From NCBI GenBank assembly GCA_905215775.1, contig CAJMRM010000030.1, positions 1 to 34,174 of the forward strand: DNA of 34,174 bases, given 5' to 3'. Position numbers and translations under genes: made by a program. Origin of the DNA: an uncultured bacterium. Its GTDB lineage: Bacteria > Bacillota > Clostridia > Lachnospirales > Lachnospiraceae. Below, one piece after another: positions 9,501 to 16,799 of this stretch (positions are counted from its first letter, which is position 1; each line of letters begins with the position of its first letter). The notes below the pieces were generated by a model. That model ran no database searches, was not told where the DNA came from, and saw only the letters and a list, made by a program, of their open reading frames with translations.

Positions 9501-10155
9501 CCGAATCCATCTGGGCAATGGACCTCTGGCTCTCCGGATCAAAGGACCGGATGGAGTCCACCTCGTCTCCCCACAGCTCGATCCGCACCGGAACCTCCTC
9601 GGTCAGAGGGAAAATGTCAATGATGCCGCCGCGGATGGAAAACTGGCCCATGCCGTCCACCTGGCCCGTCCGCTCATAGCCCAGATCCCGGAGCCGCTCC
9701 TTCATATCCCCGATATCCAGGACCGCTCCGGCCTCCACCAGGATCCGCCGCTCCTTCATCATAGAAAGGGGGAGAAGATGGTCCATGAGGCCGTCCACGG
9801 TGGTCACCACGGTCCCGCCAGCGTCCTCCATCAGGTGCTTAAACACCTGCATCCGCTGTCTGGTCAGAAGGTTTCCATGGATATCGGAGCTGTAAAACAG
9901 AAGATCCCTGGCGGGATACAGCCATGTATTCTTTTCAAAATAGCTGAAATCATCGTAAAGCTCCCTGGCCCTGGTATCGTCGTGAGTCACAACTAACCTC
10001 CAGGCCCTCTCCTCCGAAACCTGATGCATCACATGGACCTTCTGGGAATCGGTGACGCCGCAGATCTGGACGGGCCCCCTTCCTTTCATCAGATCCTGCT
10101 TCATATCTCCGTATTCTGCCAGCTCCGTCAGCGGATTTGCAAATATCTCTCCCAT
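6565..10155 (-). CDS. mfd: Transcription-repair coupling factor Mfd
   Basis: A 1196-residue SF2 translocase of full family length. It displaces RNA polymerase stalled at DNA lesions and recruits UvrA. Domains in order: UvrB-like N-terminal module (about 1-330), RNA polymerase-interacting CarD-like domain (about 525-600, FSELSVGDYVVHESHGLGIY), and RecG-like helicase core with Walker A GDVGYGKTE (about 676-684). The DEEQ box follows (DEEQRFGV, about 775) and motif VI-type QIRGRIGRS. The C-terminal TRCF domain is at about 1030-1130 (LEIRGAGNILGAEQHGHM). GAGGAG is 4-5 bases before the ATG. It starts 21 bases after pth, as in many Firmicutes, and is presumably co-transcribed with it. Confidence 0.98.
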   Translation of the reverse strand: MGEIFANPLTELAEYGDMKQDLMKGRGPVQICGVTDSQKVHVMHQVSEERAWRLVVTHDDTRARELYDDFSYFEKNTWLYPARDLLFYSSDIHGNLLTRQRMQVFKHLMEDAGGTVVTTVDGLMDHLLPLSMMKERRILVEAGAVLDIGDMKERLRDLGYERTGQVDGMGQFSIRGGIIDIFPLTEEVPVRIELWGDEVDSIRSFDPESQRSIAQMDSVLIYPAAELTLTKEQMENGTDRIEKEGKKQEKAFREAGKPEEAHRIKAAVGELCEALREGFDTHALDGYIRYFCKETVSFLEYMKEAAGEERTDGALSGKDGSGERAGLAIFLDEPQRLSEKAGVVETEFRESMSHRLEKGYLLPGQTDLLFSAKAVLAAAQTPEAVFMTGLDQRLPGMTVKKKYSITGKNVNSYQNGFELLIKDLTRWKKEGYRVVLLSASRTRASRLAGDLREYDLRAFCPEDPSRPVSPGEILVTYGKLHKGFEYPLIKFVVITEGDMFGNERRQKKRKKYNYEGKKISSFSELSVGDYVVHESHGLGIYRGIEKIEQDHVIKDYIKVEYADGGNLYLPATRLDGIQKYAGADAKTPKLNKLGGAEWGKTKTRVRTAVREIAKELVELYAARQDAEGFVYGEDTVWQKEFEEMFPYEETDDQLSAIEDTKKDMESRKIMDRLICGDVGYGKTEIALRAAFKAVQEGKQVVYLVPTTILAQQHYNTFIQRMKDFPVRVDLMSRFKTPADIKKTLEGLKKGFVDIVIGTHRVLSKDVQFKDLGLLIIDEEQRFGVAHKEKIKQLKQNVDVLTLTATPIPRTLHMSLIGIRDMSVLEEPPMERVPIQTYVMEYNDEMVREAIHRELARGGQVYYVYNRVSNIDEIAGHVASLVPDAQVAFAHGQMNERQLERIMLDFVNGDIDVLVSTTIIETGLDIPNANTMIIHDADRLGLSQLYQIRGRIGRSNRTSFAFLMYKRDKMLREEAEKRLQAIREFTELGSGIKIAMRDLEIRGAGNILGAEQHGHMEAVGYDLYCKMLNEAVLALKGETTEEESFETVVDCDIDAFIPDGYIKNEYLKLDVYKRISAIENEEEYMDMQDELIDRFGDIPGPVENLLKVAELKAAAHRAYVTEVAVNRQEIRMELYPKAKLDVSGIPGLIGEYKNALRFVQGEKPMMFYQDKRNKNKDCGPMMEKAREILERLGELAG

Positions 10156-10176
10156 TCTTCTCCTCTCCCGATTCTT

Positions 10177-10755
10177 TTACGCCTGGCCGTCCTTTTTCCG
10201 GTTATGGCTGTTCATGGCATGGTCGATCCCTTCCTCCACTGCCTCCATGACCGCGTCGGCCGCCTCCTTTACTGCGTCCTCCATGATCTTTCTCTCACCC
10301 TGGGAAAAATGCCCCAGCACATAGTCGGCCAGATCCATCCTGGGCGGCTTTTCCCCCACGCCCACCCGGACCCTTGGGAACTCCTGGGTCCCCAGATGGG
10401 CGATGATGCTCTTGATCCCGTTGTGGCCTCCGGCGCTTCCCTTGGCACGGATCCGCAGCTGACCTGGAGCCAGGCTGATATCGTCGTAGATCACCAGGAT
10501 GTCCTCCGGCGCCACCTTATAATAATCGGCCGCCGCCCGGATGCTCTCGCCGCTGGAATTCATATACGTCTGGGGCTTTAAAAGGATCACCTTCTGTCCC
10601 CCGATCACGGCCTTGCCGCAAAGGGCCTTGTGCTTCTTCTCCGACACGTCGGCTCCCAGCTTGTCTGCTAAAGCGTCCAGCACCATGAAGCCGGCGTTAT
10701 GGCGTGTATTTTCATATTCCTTTCCCGGATTCCCGAGACCTGCTATTAAAATCAT
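10177..10755 (-). CDS. pth: Peptidyl-tRNA hydrolase
   Basis: A 192-residue enzyme that releases tRNA from prematurely dropped peptidyl-tRNA. Family signatures are the N-terminal LIAGLGNPGKEYENTRHNAG (contains the active-site asparagine and histidine), LLKPQTYMNSSGES, YDDISLAPGQLRIR and GGHNGIKSI. The length is typical. The start gives the canonical M-I-L-I-A-G-L-G-N-P-G beginning; AAGGAG is a little distant (12 bases). It is the first gene of a pth-mfd transcription unit and is divergent from the MATE exporter. Confidence 0.98.
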   Translation of the reverse strand: MILIAGLGNPGKEYENTRHNAGFMVLDALADKLGADVSEKKHKALCGKAVIGGQKVILLKPQTYMNSSGESIRAAADYYKVAPEDILVIYDDISLAPGQLRIRAKGSAGGHNGIKSIIAHLGTQEFPRVRVGVGEKPPRMDLADYVLGHFSQGERKIMEDAVKEAADAVMEAVEEGIDHAMNSHNRKKDGQA

Positions 10756-10797
10756 ATGATGTATTTTCTCCTTTATCCCATGATTTATGGTTTTACT

Positions 10798-10826
10798 ATT
10801 CTATCAGTTTTATCCAGGACTTACAA
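10798..10826 (-). promoter_or_regulatory. Probable sigma-A promoter of pth-mfd
   Basis: TTGTAA (10826-10821), 17 bases, TAGAAT (10803-10798). The -10 ends 42 bases before the pth ATG. Confidence 0.6.
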
Positions 10827-10850
10827 GTCCCAAATCCTTTGCCTCTGCTC

Positions 10851-10879
10851 TTCCAATTCCCTCCGTTTTCCAGTATACT
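10851..10879 (+). promoter_or_regulatory. Possible promoter of the MATE gene
   Basis: TATACT at 10874-10879 with TTCCAA at 10851-10856, 17-base spacing. The -10 is good and the -35 is poor. It lies back to back with the pth promoter. Confidence 0.45.
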
Positions 10880-10926
10880 AAGGGTATGGGGTTATTTATC
10901 AAATTCTGACATTGGGGGTATCTTTT

Positions 10927-12327
10927 ATGAACATGCTTCAGATGAGCGAGGCCATGCGGGACGGCCGCACCATCTCCTTAAAAAGCCAGACCCAGCTGAT
11001 CGTCGCCCTTTCCATCCCGGCGATCCTGGAACAGCTGGTCATGACGCTCATGAGCTATATCGACACGGCCATGGTGGGAAGCCTGGGGCCGGGAGCCACG
11101 GCTGCCATCGGCGTCGTCGCCAGCTCCATCTGGCTTATGAACGGCCTGACCAGCGCCATTGCCGTAGGCTTTTCCGTTCAGATCGCCCAGTATCTGGGAG
11201 CCGGGCGGGAGGGGGACAGCCGGAACGTCCTGTGCCAGTCCATCCTGTTTAATGTTTTATTCGGCATAGCCATGGCCGCCGCGGCCATCGGCATCGGCCA
11301 GGTGCTTCCGGAGCTTTTAGGCTCCGATCCGGAGATCGCTCCGGCCGCCAGGTCCTACTTCTGTACCGTGGCCTTCTTTTTCCCGTTTTCCATGGCCTCT
11401 GCCCTGTATTCCAGTATCCTGCGATGCAGCGGGAACATCCTGCTGCCCAGTATCATGAACGTGGGCATGTGCGTATTTGACGTGATCTTTAACTTTATCT
11501 TCATTTATCCGTCCCGGGACATGGGCGGCTTCCATCTCTGGGGAGCCGGTCTCGGCGTCCAGGGCGCGGCTCTGGGAACAGGACTTGCCCAGGCCTGTGT
11601 GGCCGTGACTCTGCTCCTGGGCATCATCTGCCGCAAGGGGCCGCTCCGCTTCCAGGGAAACGAGACCTGGCGCTTCACAAAGCCGTGCATGAACAACATG
11701 CTGCGCCTGTCTACGCCCACCGCTTTAGAGCGCATGGCCCTTTCCCTGGCCCAGATCGTTATGACCTCTGTGGTGGCCGGAATGGGGACTGTGGCCGTGG
11801 CCTCCAATTATGTGGCTGTCCAGACGGAAAGCATCTGCTATCTTCCCGCCTTCGGCGTCGCCTCCGCCGCCACGGCCCTGGTGGGCCAGAGCATCGGCGC
11901 CCGGCGGCTGGATATGGCAAAACGGTTTGCCTACGGGACCACGATCCTGGGCTCCGTCCTGGTATTTTTCATGGCCCTGCTGATGTTTGGCTTTGCGCCC
12001 CTCCTCACCAGCCTTCTGACCTCGGATATGGAGGTGGCCGGAGTCAGCGCCGGACTTCTGCGGATCGTAGCCTTTTCAGAGCCGCTGTTCGCCGTCAGCA
12101 TCGTTGCCACCGGGGCTCTCCGCGGAGCCGGAGACAGCAAGGCCCCGTTTTTCATCAACCTGTTTACCATGTGGGGCGTCCGGGTCCTGACGGTTCTGGT
12201 GTTTACCCGCCGCTTCGGCGTCACCGGCGTATGGATCTCCATGACCGCCGAGCTGATCACCCGCGGGATCGTGTTCCTGATCCGTCTCCTGCGGGGCCGG
12301 TGGCTGAAAATGCCCGTTCTCTTCTGA
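10927..12327 (+). CDS. MATE-family multidrug/cation antiporter
   Basis: A 466-residue inner-membrane protein with about twelve hydrophobic segments in two homologous halves. The N-half starts LIVALSIPAILEQLVMTLMS and contains IDTAMVGSLG; the C-half repeats the fold from LRLSTPTALERMALSLAQIV, with YVAVQTESICYLPAFGVASA typical of MATE helix 8. MATE proteins export cationic drugs or metabolites in exchange for Na+ or H+; the substrate cannot be predicted. I chose ATG 10927 over the upstream in-frame TTG 10912 because the GGGGG at 10914-10918 is then a ribosome site with 8-base spacing. The COG2509 flavoprotein follows 85 bases later. Confidence 0.93.
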   Translation: MNMLQMSEAMRDGRTISLKSQTQLIVALSIPAILEQLVMTLMSYIDTAMVGSLGPGATAAIGVVASSIWLMNGLTSAIAVGFSVQIAQYLGAGREGDSRNVLCQSILFNVLFGIAMAAAAIGIGQVLPELLGSDPEIAPAARSYFCTVAFFFPFSMASALYSSILRCSGNILLPSIMNVGMCVFDVIFNFIFIYPSRDMGGFHLWGAGLGVQGAALGTGLAQACVAVTLLLGIICRKGPLRFQGNETWRFTKPCMNNMLRLSTPTALERMALSLAQIVMTSVVAGMGTVAVASNYVAVQTESICYLPAFGVASAATALVGQSIGARRLDMAKRFAYGTTILGSVLVFFMALLMFGFAPLLTSLLTSDMEVAGVSAGLLRIVAFSEPLFAVSIVATGALRGAGDSKAPFFINLFTMWGVRVLTVLVFTRRFGVTGVWISMTAELITRGIVFLIRLLRGRWLKMPVLF

Positions 12328-12360
12328 TCGGTTGTCTCCTGGAGGATTTTATGGTAAAAT

Positions 12361-12394
12361 AGACTGGTTGTGGTCTTCAGGCTGCGGCCAGTCT
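12361..12394 (+). terminator. Hairpin between MATE gene and flavoprotein
   Basis: AGACTGG (12361-12367) and CCAGTCT (12388-12394) form a 7-bp stem followed by ATAATTT. The tail is short, so this may be a partial terminator. Confidence 0.45.
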
Positions 12395-12412
12395 ATAATT
12401 TGGGGGTATTAT

Positions 12413-13816
12413 ATGAATAAAAGAACAGATTTTGATGTGATCATCATCGGCGCGGGGCCGTCGGGTATTTTCTGTGCCTATGAGCTCATAAAGGAACGGC
12501 CTTCCTTAAACATCCTTATGGTGGAAAAGGGCCGGCCCATTGAAAAGCGTGTATGTCCCAAGCGTACAACCAAGGTCTGCGTTGGGTGCAGGCCGTGCAG
12601 CATCACCACCGGCTTTGCGGGAGCCGGCGCATTTTCCGACGGAAAGCTTTCCCTGTCTCCGGATGTGGGAGGAAATCTTCCGGATATCCTGGGATACGAC
12701 AAGGCCCTGGAGCTGATCCATGAATCCGACGACATCTATCTGAAATTCGGCGCAGACACAAAGGTCTATGGCGTCGATAAGCAGAAGGAGATCCAGGAGA
12801 TCCGGCGGAAAGCCATTATGGCCAACTTAAAGCTCATCGAATGTCCCATCCGCCATCTGGGCACCGAGGAGGGCTATAAGATCTATACCCGCCTCCAGGA
12901 GCACCTGTTAAGCAGCGGAGTCCAGATCGAATTTAATACCATGGTACAGGATATCCTCATCGAGGACGGCTGTGCCAAAGGAATCCTCACCGATAAGGGG
13001 AAAACGTATCACGCCAAAGAGATCGTTTCTGCCATTGGACGGGAGGGCTCCGACTGGTTCTCCCATGTCTGCAAGGACCATGGGATCGAAACAAAGGTCG
13101 GCACGGTGGACATCGGCGTCCGCGTAGAGGTCCGGGATGAGGTCATGGAATTTTTAAATAAAAACCTCTACGAGGCCAAGCTGGTGTATTATACGCCCAC
13201 CTTCGACGACAAGGTGCGTACCTTCTGTACCAATCCGTCGGGGGAGGTGGCCACAGAGTATTACGAAAACGGCCTGGCGGTAGTCAACGGACACGCCTAC
13301 AAATCCCAGGAGTACAAGACCCATAATACCAACTTTGCGCTTCTGGTGTCCAAAAACTTCACCAAGCCCTTTAAGACGCCCATCGAATACGGCAAGCATG
13401 TAGCCCAGCTTTCCAACATGCTGTGCGACGGAAAGATCCTGGTGCAGACCTTCGGCGATTTCCTCCGGGGCCGCCGCACCACTGAGGAGCGGCTCTGCCG
13501 GAACAACCTGATCCCCACCTTAAAGGACGCAGTTCCGGGAGATCTGTCTCTGGTACTGCCGCACCGGATCATGGTGGACATCAAGGAAATGCTTCTGGCT
13601 CTGGACAAGGTAACGCCCGGAATTGCCAGCGATGAGACTCTGCTTTACGGCGTAGAGGTAAAATTCTACTCCAACAAGGTGGTTGTAAATAAGGATTTTG
13701 AAACCAGTATCCCGGGACTCCGGGCCATCGGCGACGGTGCGTCTGTGACCCGCGGTCTCCAGCAGGCCTCCGCCAACGGACTGTCTGTGGCAAGGAGTAT
13801 TCTGGAGAAGCTGTAA
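12413..13816 (+). CDS. COG2509-type FAD-dependent dehydrogenase
   Basis: A 467-residue flavoprotein. The N-terminus FDVIIIGAGPSGIFCAYELI is a dinucleotide-binding Rossmann motif (GxGxxG), followed by the acidic end of beta-2 (VEKG). A cysteine cluster CPKRTTKVCVGCRPC at about residues 44-58 and GFAGAGAFSDGKL mark the uncharacterised COG2509 group of NAD(FAD)-utilising dehydrogenases. The C-terminal FAD segment is GLRAIGDGASVTRGLQQASA. The reaction is not known for this group; the cysteine cluster suggests a metal or Fe-S site, but that is inference. I start it at ATG 12413, 6 bases after GGGGG, instead of the upstream in-frame ATG at 12332, which lacks a ribosome site and would run through the preceding hairpin. 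Cytoplasmic, no signal sequence. Confidence 0.88.
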   Translation: MNKRTDFDVIIIGAGPSGIFCAYELIKERPSLNILMVEKGRPIEKRVCPKRTTKVCVGCRPCSITTGFAGAGAFSDGKLSLSPDVGGNLPDILGYDKALELIHESDDIYLKFGADTKVYGVDKQKEIQEIRRKAIMANLKLIECPIRHLGTEEGYKIYTRLQEHLLSSGVQIEFNTMVQDILIEDGCAKGILTDKGKTYHAKEIVSAIGREGSDWFSHVCKDHGIETKVGTVDIGVRVEVRDEVMEFLNKNLYEAKLVYYTPTFDDKVRTFCTNPSGEVATEYYENGLAVVNGHAYKSQEYKTHNTNFALLVSKNFTKPFKTPIEYGKHVAQLSNMLCDGKILVQTFGDFLRGRRTTEERLCRNNLIPTLKDAVPGDLSLVLPHRIMVDIKEMLLALDKVTPGIASDETLLYGVEVKFYSNKVVVNKDFETSIPGLRAIGDGASVTRGLQQASANGLSVARSILEKL

Positions 13817-13851
13817 AATAGGTACGCCCCCATATCCTCCCAAAGAGGGAC

Positions 13852-13902
13852 GCCCGGCACATCCTCCCAAAGAAAGCATCGCTTTGGGAGGACATGCCGG
13901 GC
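13852..13902 (+). terminator. Long inverted repeat between convergent genes
   Basis: Two 21-base arms (13852-13872 and 13882-13902) match except for two adjacent bases, with a 9-base loop. The core TCCTCCCAAAG also occurs once more just upstream at 13834-13844. No T run follows on either strand, but the stem is strong and sits between the convergent flavoprotein and YjbR genes, so it is probably a bidirectional stop or a dispersed repeat. Confidence 0.6.
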
Positions 13903-13970
13903 TTTGGCGGGGGCAGAGACTGAGGGATGGGGTGGAAGGGCTGGGGATGGATTGGGGACTTCTGGAGGGA

Positions 13971-14345
13971 TTATTTTGAATGCTGGGGTCTGGAGCTGGG
14001 AGAGGTCAGGTCGAAGCTTAGGGCCAGGAGATTTTTTATGGCGGCGTCCAGCTCTGGTTCGTTCAGAAGGATACTGAGCCATTTTTCTTTGTTCATGTGC
14101 CAGGCGGGGAAGAATCCGGGCTGGGTCCGGCAGGAGGCGGCCAGGACCGGGTCGCATTTTACGTTCAGAAGCTCTGCGGTTCCCTCTCCCGGGAGTCCCA
14201 GCTTGTTTTTTCCTGTTTCCAGGATCACTGCGTACCATTTTTTATTGTCCTTATGACGGAGGACAGCGTTTCTGTCCTTCCACGGATATTCCGGCTCTGT
14301 GCCGTACTGGGCCATGCACCAGGCGAACAGCTCCTGTCGTGTCAT
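13971..14345 (-). CDS. MmcQ/YjbR-family protein
   Basis: A 124-residue small cytoplasmic protein. The N-terminus MTRQELFAWCMAQYGTEPEY, then PWKDRNAVLRHKDNKKWYAV, LNVKCDP and the ending NKEKWLSILLNEPELDAAIK are the recognisable pattern of the MmcQ/YjbR (DUF419, CyaY-like fold) family. Its molecular role is not established. I use ATG 14345 and not the longer reading from 14429: the shorter one begins at the conserved family start and has GGGAGG nine bases upstream. The 28 added residues of the longer form (R/G-rich) are not family-like. It follows xerD by 182 bases with a hairpin between. Confidence 0.85.
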   Translation of the reverse strand: MTRQELFAWCMAQYGTEPEYPWKDRNAVLRHKDNKKWYAVILETGKNKLGLPGEGTAELLNVKCDPVLAASCRTQPGFFPAWHMNKEKWLSILLNEPELDAAIKNLLALSFDLTSPSSRPQHSK

Positions 14346-14492
14346 TCTCCTTCTTCCTCCCGATTCAGTATCTTCCCTTTCCGGTATTCCTCTTCCAGTT
14401 CTTCTGCCAGGTATGCATCTCACATACAATGCATATCAGAAGCTCCGTCACGGATCCATCTGTAAATCCCGGACCGGCAGAAAATCTTCCTT

Positions 14493-14515
14493 CCCAGAGC
14501 GGCGCTTTCTCTGGG
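14493..14515 (-). terminator. Probable terminator after xerD
   Basis: CCCAGAG (14493-14499) pairs with CTCTGGG (14509-14515). On the minus strand AAGGAAGATTTTC follows, a weak U-rich tail. Confidence 0.5.
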
Positions 14516-14527
14516 CCGGGGGATTTC

Positions 14528-15406
14528 CTATCTCCTGTGATGTGCTTCCCGCTCCATCCCGCAGCGCCCGGCATAGGCGGCGTACATCTGGGTGGAGGCA
14601 GGGTCGGCGTGGCCCATCATAGTCTGGACCGCCTTCACATCGGCCCCGCCGCCGATCAGATGGGCTGCAAAGGAATGGCGCAGGGTGTGGGGCGTGATGT
14701 CCTCCTGGATCCCGGCCCTTTCCCCATAATATTTCACGATCTTCCAGAAGCCCTGGCGGCTCATGAGGCCGCCGCTGCAGTTGATGAAGAGCCAGGGCGC
14801 GTCCCCATCCTTCACCAGTGCCGGACGGGCCGTTTCCAGATATCTTGAAAGAGCCTCCTTGGCCGCACGGCCGAAGGGTACGGCCCTCTCCCGGTGTTCG
14901 TCCCGGCAGGTGATAAAGCCCACGGCCATGTTCACATCAGAGAGCTCCAGATGGATCAGCTCCGAAACCCGGATCCCGGTGGCGTACAGAAGCTCCAGCA
15001 TGGCCTTATCCCGGATCTCCTTGGCAGAATCCCCCGCCGGCTGGGCCAGCAGGCGCTCCACCTCCTCCACTGACAGGATCACCGGAGGCTTTTTTTCGAT
15101 CCTGGGCGCATGGATGGATTCCGATGGATCCTTTCTGATCCGTCCGCGTTTGAATTCATACGAAAAAAACGCCTTCATGGACGCCAGGCTCCTGGATACC
15201 GTAGATGCCGCCTTCCCCTCCTTCTCCAGCAGCAGCACATAGGAATTCAGCGCCGTCTTTGTTACCCGGGACAGCTCCCGGATCCCCATTTCTTCCAGAA
15301 ACGATGCCATCTGCATTAAATCTCTCTGATAGGAAACGCAGGTATTCTCTGAGGCATGTCTTTCTGACTCCAGATACTCCGCGAACCGTCTGATCTCTTC
15401 TCTCAT
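14528..15406 (-). CDS. xerD: XerD-like tyrosine recombinase
   Basis: A 292-residue site-specific recombinase, the usual XerC/XerD length, with a core-binding SAM-like domain (1-105) and a catalytic domain (110-285). Catalytic residues are visible at R146 (ATGIRVSEL), H240 and R243 (PHTLRHSFAAHL), H266 (MMGHADPAS) and the nucleophile Y275 (TQMYA). The beta-hairpin lysine, normally in a GKGNKER-like segment, is not present: the segment reads ITCRDEHRERAVPFG (165-179), with R168 the nearest basic residue. Xer recombinases resolve chromosome dimers at dif with FtsK. ATG 15406 gives the canonical N-terminus; the upstream in-frame extension to 15625 spans a promoter and terminator and is rejected. 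Its own promoter lies 70-98 bases upstream. Confidence 0.92.
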   Translation of the reverse strand: MREEIRRFAEYLESERHASENTCVSYQRDLMQMASFLEEMGIRELSRVTKTALNSYVLLLEKEGKAASTVSRSLASMKAFFSYEFKRGRIRKDPSESIHAPRIEKKPPVILSVEEVERLLAQPAGDSAKEIRDKAMLELLYATGIRVSELIHLELSDVNMAVGFITCRDEHRERAVPFGRAAKEALSRYLETARPALVKDGDAPWLFINCSGGLMSRQGFWKIVKYYGERAGIQEDITPHTLRHSFAAHLIGGGADVKAVQTMMGHADPASTQMYAAYAGRCGMEREAHHRR

Positions 15407-15475
15407 TTCAATCCGTATAATCCCCCGTAATCTTCTGCCATACGCAGTCAGCCCCAAAACCGGCTGTTTTTCCTC

Positions 15476-15504
15476 ATTATAGCCTCTGTTTTCCATAAAA
15501 TCAA
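15476..15504 (-). promoter_or_regulatory. Sigma-A promoter of xerD
   Basis: TTGATT (15504-15499), 17 bases, TATAAT (15481-15476). The -10 is perfect, and it lies between the spoIIM terminator and the xerD ATG. Confidence 0.8.
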
Positions 15505-15505
15505 A

Positions 15506-15533
15506 CACATTTTTCCCACTTTTCCTCCACTTT
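15506..15533 (-). promoter_or_regulatory. Three phased AAAGTGG-type repeats upstream of xerD promoter
   Basis: On the minus strand AAAGTGG occurs at 15533-15527 and 15522-15516 and a degenerate AAATGTG at 15512-15506, with 11- and 10-base periods, directly abutting the -35 box. The pattern resembles MraZ-type operators (AAAGTG repeats at about 10 bp), but no mraZ is in view. Confidence 0.4.
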
Positions 15534-15548
15534 CCGGGCATTTTCCAT

Positions 15549-15586
15549 AAAAAGCCCAACATGTGGACCCTTCGGAGTCCGCGGCT
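15549..15586 (-). terminator. Probable terminator after spoIIM
   Basis: Minus strand: AGCC...GGAC (15586-15583 and 15580-15577) pairs with GTCC...GGCT (15568-15565 and 15556-15553) around a TCCGAAG-type loop, then TTTTT. An internal bulge makes it moderate. Confidence 0.5.
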
Positions 15587-15617
15587 TCCAGATATTGTTA
15601 AAAGATTTTTCCACCGT

Positions 15618-16163
15618 TCATCCATGGATCCAGGCGGTTATCCACGGATTCACAAAGCTTTCCGCCGCCGCTCCCAGGACCGCCGCCAGGAAAAGCAGCA
15701 GGGCGGCCGGTACGGTCATCTTTTTTTCCTCCTCCTCCATCCACCAGGCCGTCACATAAAATACAGCCATGTACGGCACAGCCTGGGGAAGGATCAGGGC
15801 CAGGTATCGAAAGATCCCCGAAAGCCCGCTCCCCATGGTCAGAGAGCATACGGTCACTGCCGTGGAAAAGCCCAGATATGCCGCCGCTCCCCCAAAAAGG
15901 TATCTGGCCGCCGGAGTCATGGAGAACAAAACCAGGCAGAGCCCTTCCCCCAGGCGTTTTTTCAGGACCGCAGAAAACAAGTCCCGGAAATCCAGCTTCA
16001 TCAGCATGGCCGCCGTGACCATCCCTCCGCCTGCATCCCGGATCGCTTCCCTCCATCCAGGAGCCGGCCAGTTGCAGAATACCGTCCCTGCGGCCGCTCC
16101 CAGAAGAAGAAAAAAGGACAGCCAGAATCCTGGGCTGTCCTTCCTGTTTCTCAGATTTCCCAT
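15618..16163 (-). CDS. spoIIM: Stage II sporulation protein M homologue
   Basis: A 181-residue membrane protein with about five hydrophobic segments. The signature is in the second half: GSGLSGIFRYLALILPQAVP followed by YMAVFYVTAWWM, matching the conserved SpoIIM region (the G..R......LPHG/QA pattern). SpoIIM works with SpoIID and SpoIIP in the peptidoglycan-remodelling complex that drives engulfment, made in the mother cell. The protein is somewhat shorter than B. subtilis SpoIIM (about 215). I start at ATG 16163 because GGGGG lies 5 bases upstream; ATG 16175 lacks a ribosome site. Its place between the NUDIX gene and xerD parallels the Bacillus nudF-spoIIM-xerD neighbourhood. Confidence 0.85.
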   Translation of the reverse strand: MGNLRNRKDSPGFWLSFFLLLGAAAGTVFCNWPAPGWREAIRDAGGGMVTAAMLMKLDFRDLFSAVLKKRLGEGLCLVLFSMTPAARYLFGGAAAYLGFSTAVTVCSLTMGSGLSGIFRYLALILPQAVPYMAVFYVTAWWMEEEEKKMTVPAALLLFLAAVLGAAAESFVNPWITAWIHG

Positions 16164-16222
16164 GGCATCCCCCATACAGTACAGGCTTCTTTTATTCCCA
16201 CTATATGACTGCCATGTCCGCT

Positions 16223-16780
16223 CTATTCCATTTTCTGTCCGTACTGCCGGATCCCTTCCCGCTGGGCGTAGGCCATGATGGCGGCCACCGTCTTTCCGTC
16301 GGTGAGCTTCCCCCCATAGATCAGCTCCAGCAGATCCTTTACCTCCCATTCCTCCACATCGATGCTCTCGTCTGCGTCCAGGTGCTGTTCGGTCTTTACC
16401 AGATCCTTTGCCACAAACAGGTCGATGGCCTCGTCGCAGAACGCCACCGTCGTATTGATGGTCATCAGGTATTCCATGGTTTCCGCTTTAAATCCGGTCT
16501 CCTCCTCCAGCTCCCGGTGAGCGCATTCGATCCTGGGCTCGTCCGGCGCGTCCACCTTTCCCGCCGGCAGCTCCAGGGTAAACCGGTCCAGGGCGTTTCT
16601 GTACTGGCGTACCATCAGGAGCTTTCCGTCCTTTGTCACCGGCAGCACCGCCGCCGCGCCGTCATGGTGGATATAGTCATACGTTTCCTGGATCCCGTTG
16701 GCCACCACCGTATCCTTGTAAACCTTAAGGATCGTTCCGGTATATGCCAGTTCCCGGTCCAGGCGGATCGTTTTTTCCAT
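16223..16780 (-). CDS. nudF: NUDIX hydrolase, ADP-ribose pyrophosphatase type
   Basis: A 185-residue NUDIX enzyme. The Nudix box (G-x5-E-x7-REUxEExGU) reads from GKVDAPDEPRIECAHRELEE through ETGF (about 88-111), with the metal-binding REXXEE residues intact. LPVTKDGKLLMVRQYRNALD before it and ELPAGK are typical of the ADP-ribose pyrophosphatase/NudF subgroup, which splits ADP-ribose to AMP and ribose-5-phosphate. GGGAGGAG lies about 10 bases before the ATG. It is 19 bases downstream of proC, so it is very likely in the same operon. Confidence 0.9.
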   Translation of the reverse strand: MEKTIRLDRELAYTGTILKVYKDTVVANGIQETYDYIHHDGAAAVLPVTKDGKLLMVRQYRNALDRFTLELPAGKVDAPDEPRIECAHRELEEETGFKAETMEYLMTINTTVAFCDEAIDLFVAKDLVKTEQHLDADESIDVEEWEVKDLLELIYGGKLTDGKTVAAIMAYAQREGIRQYGQKME

Positions 16781-16799
16781 AACCGTTTTCTCCTCCCGC

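Noticed and set aside
12394..12399. TATAAT before the COG2509 flavoprotein gene as a promoter
   Set aside because: No -35 at acceptable spacing, and transcription would begin after the ribosome site.
14346..14429. N-terminal extension of the YjbR-like protein
   Set aside because: Arg/Gly-rich and not family-like; the downstream ATG has a good ribosome site and the conserved start.
15407..15625. N-terminal extension of xerD to 15625
   Set aside because: It covers the terminator, phased repeats and promoter; the ATG at 15406 gives the family N-terminus.
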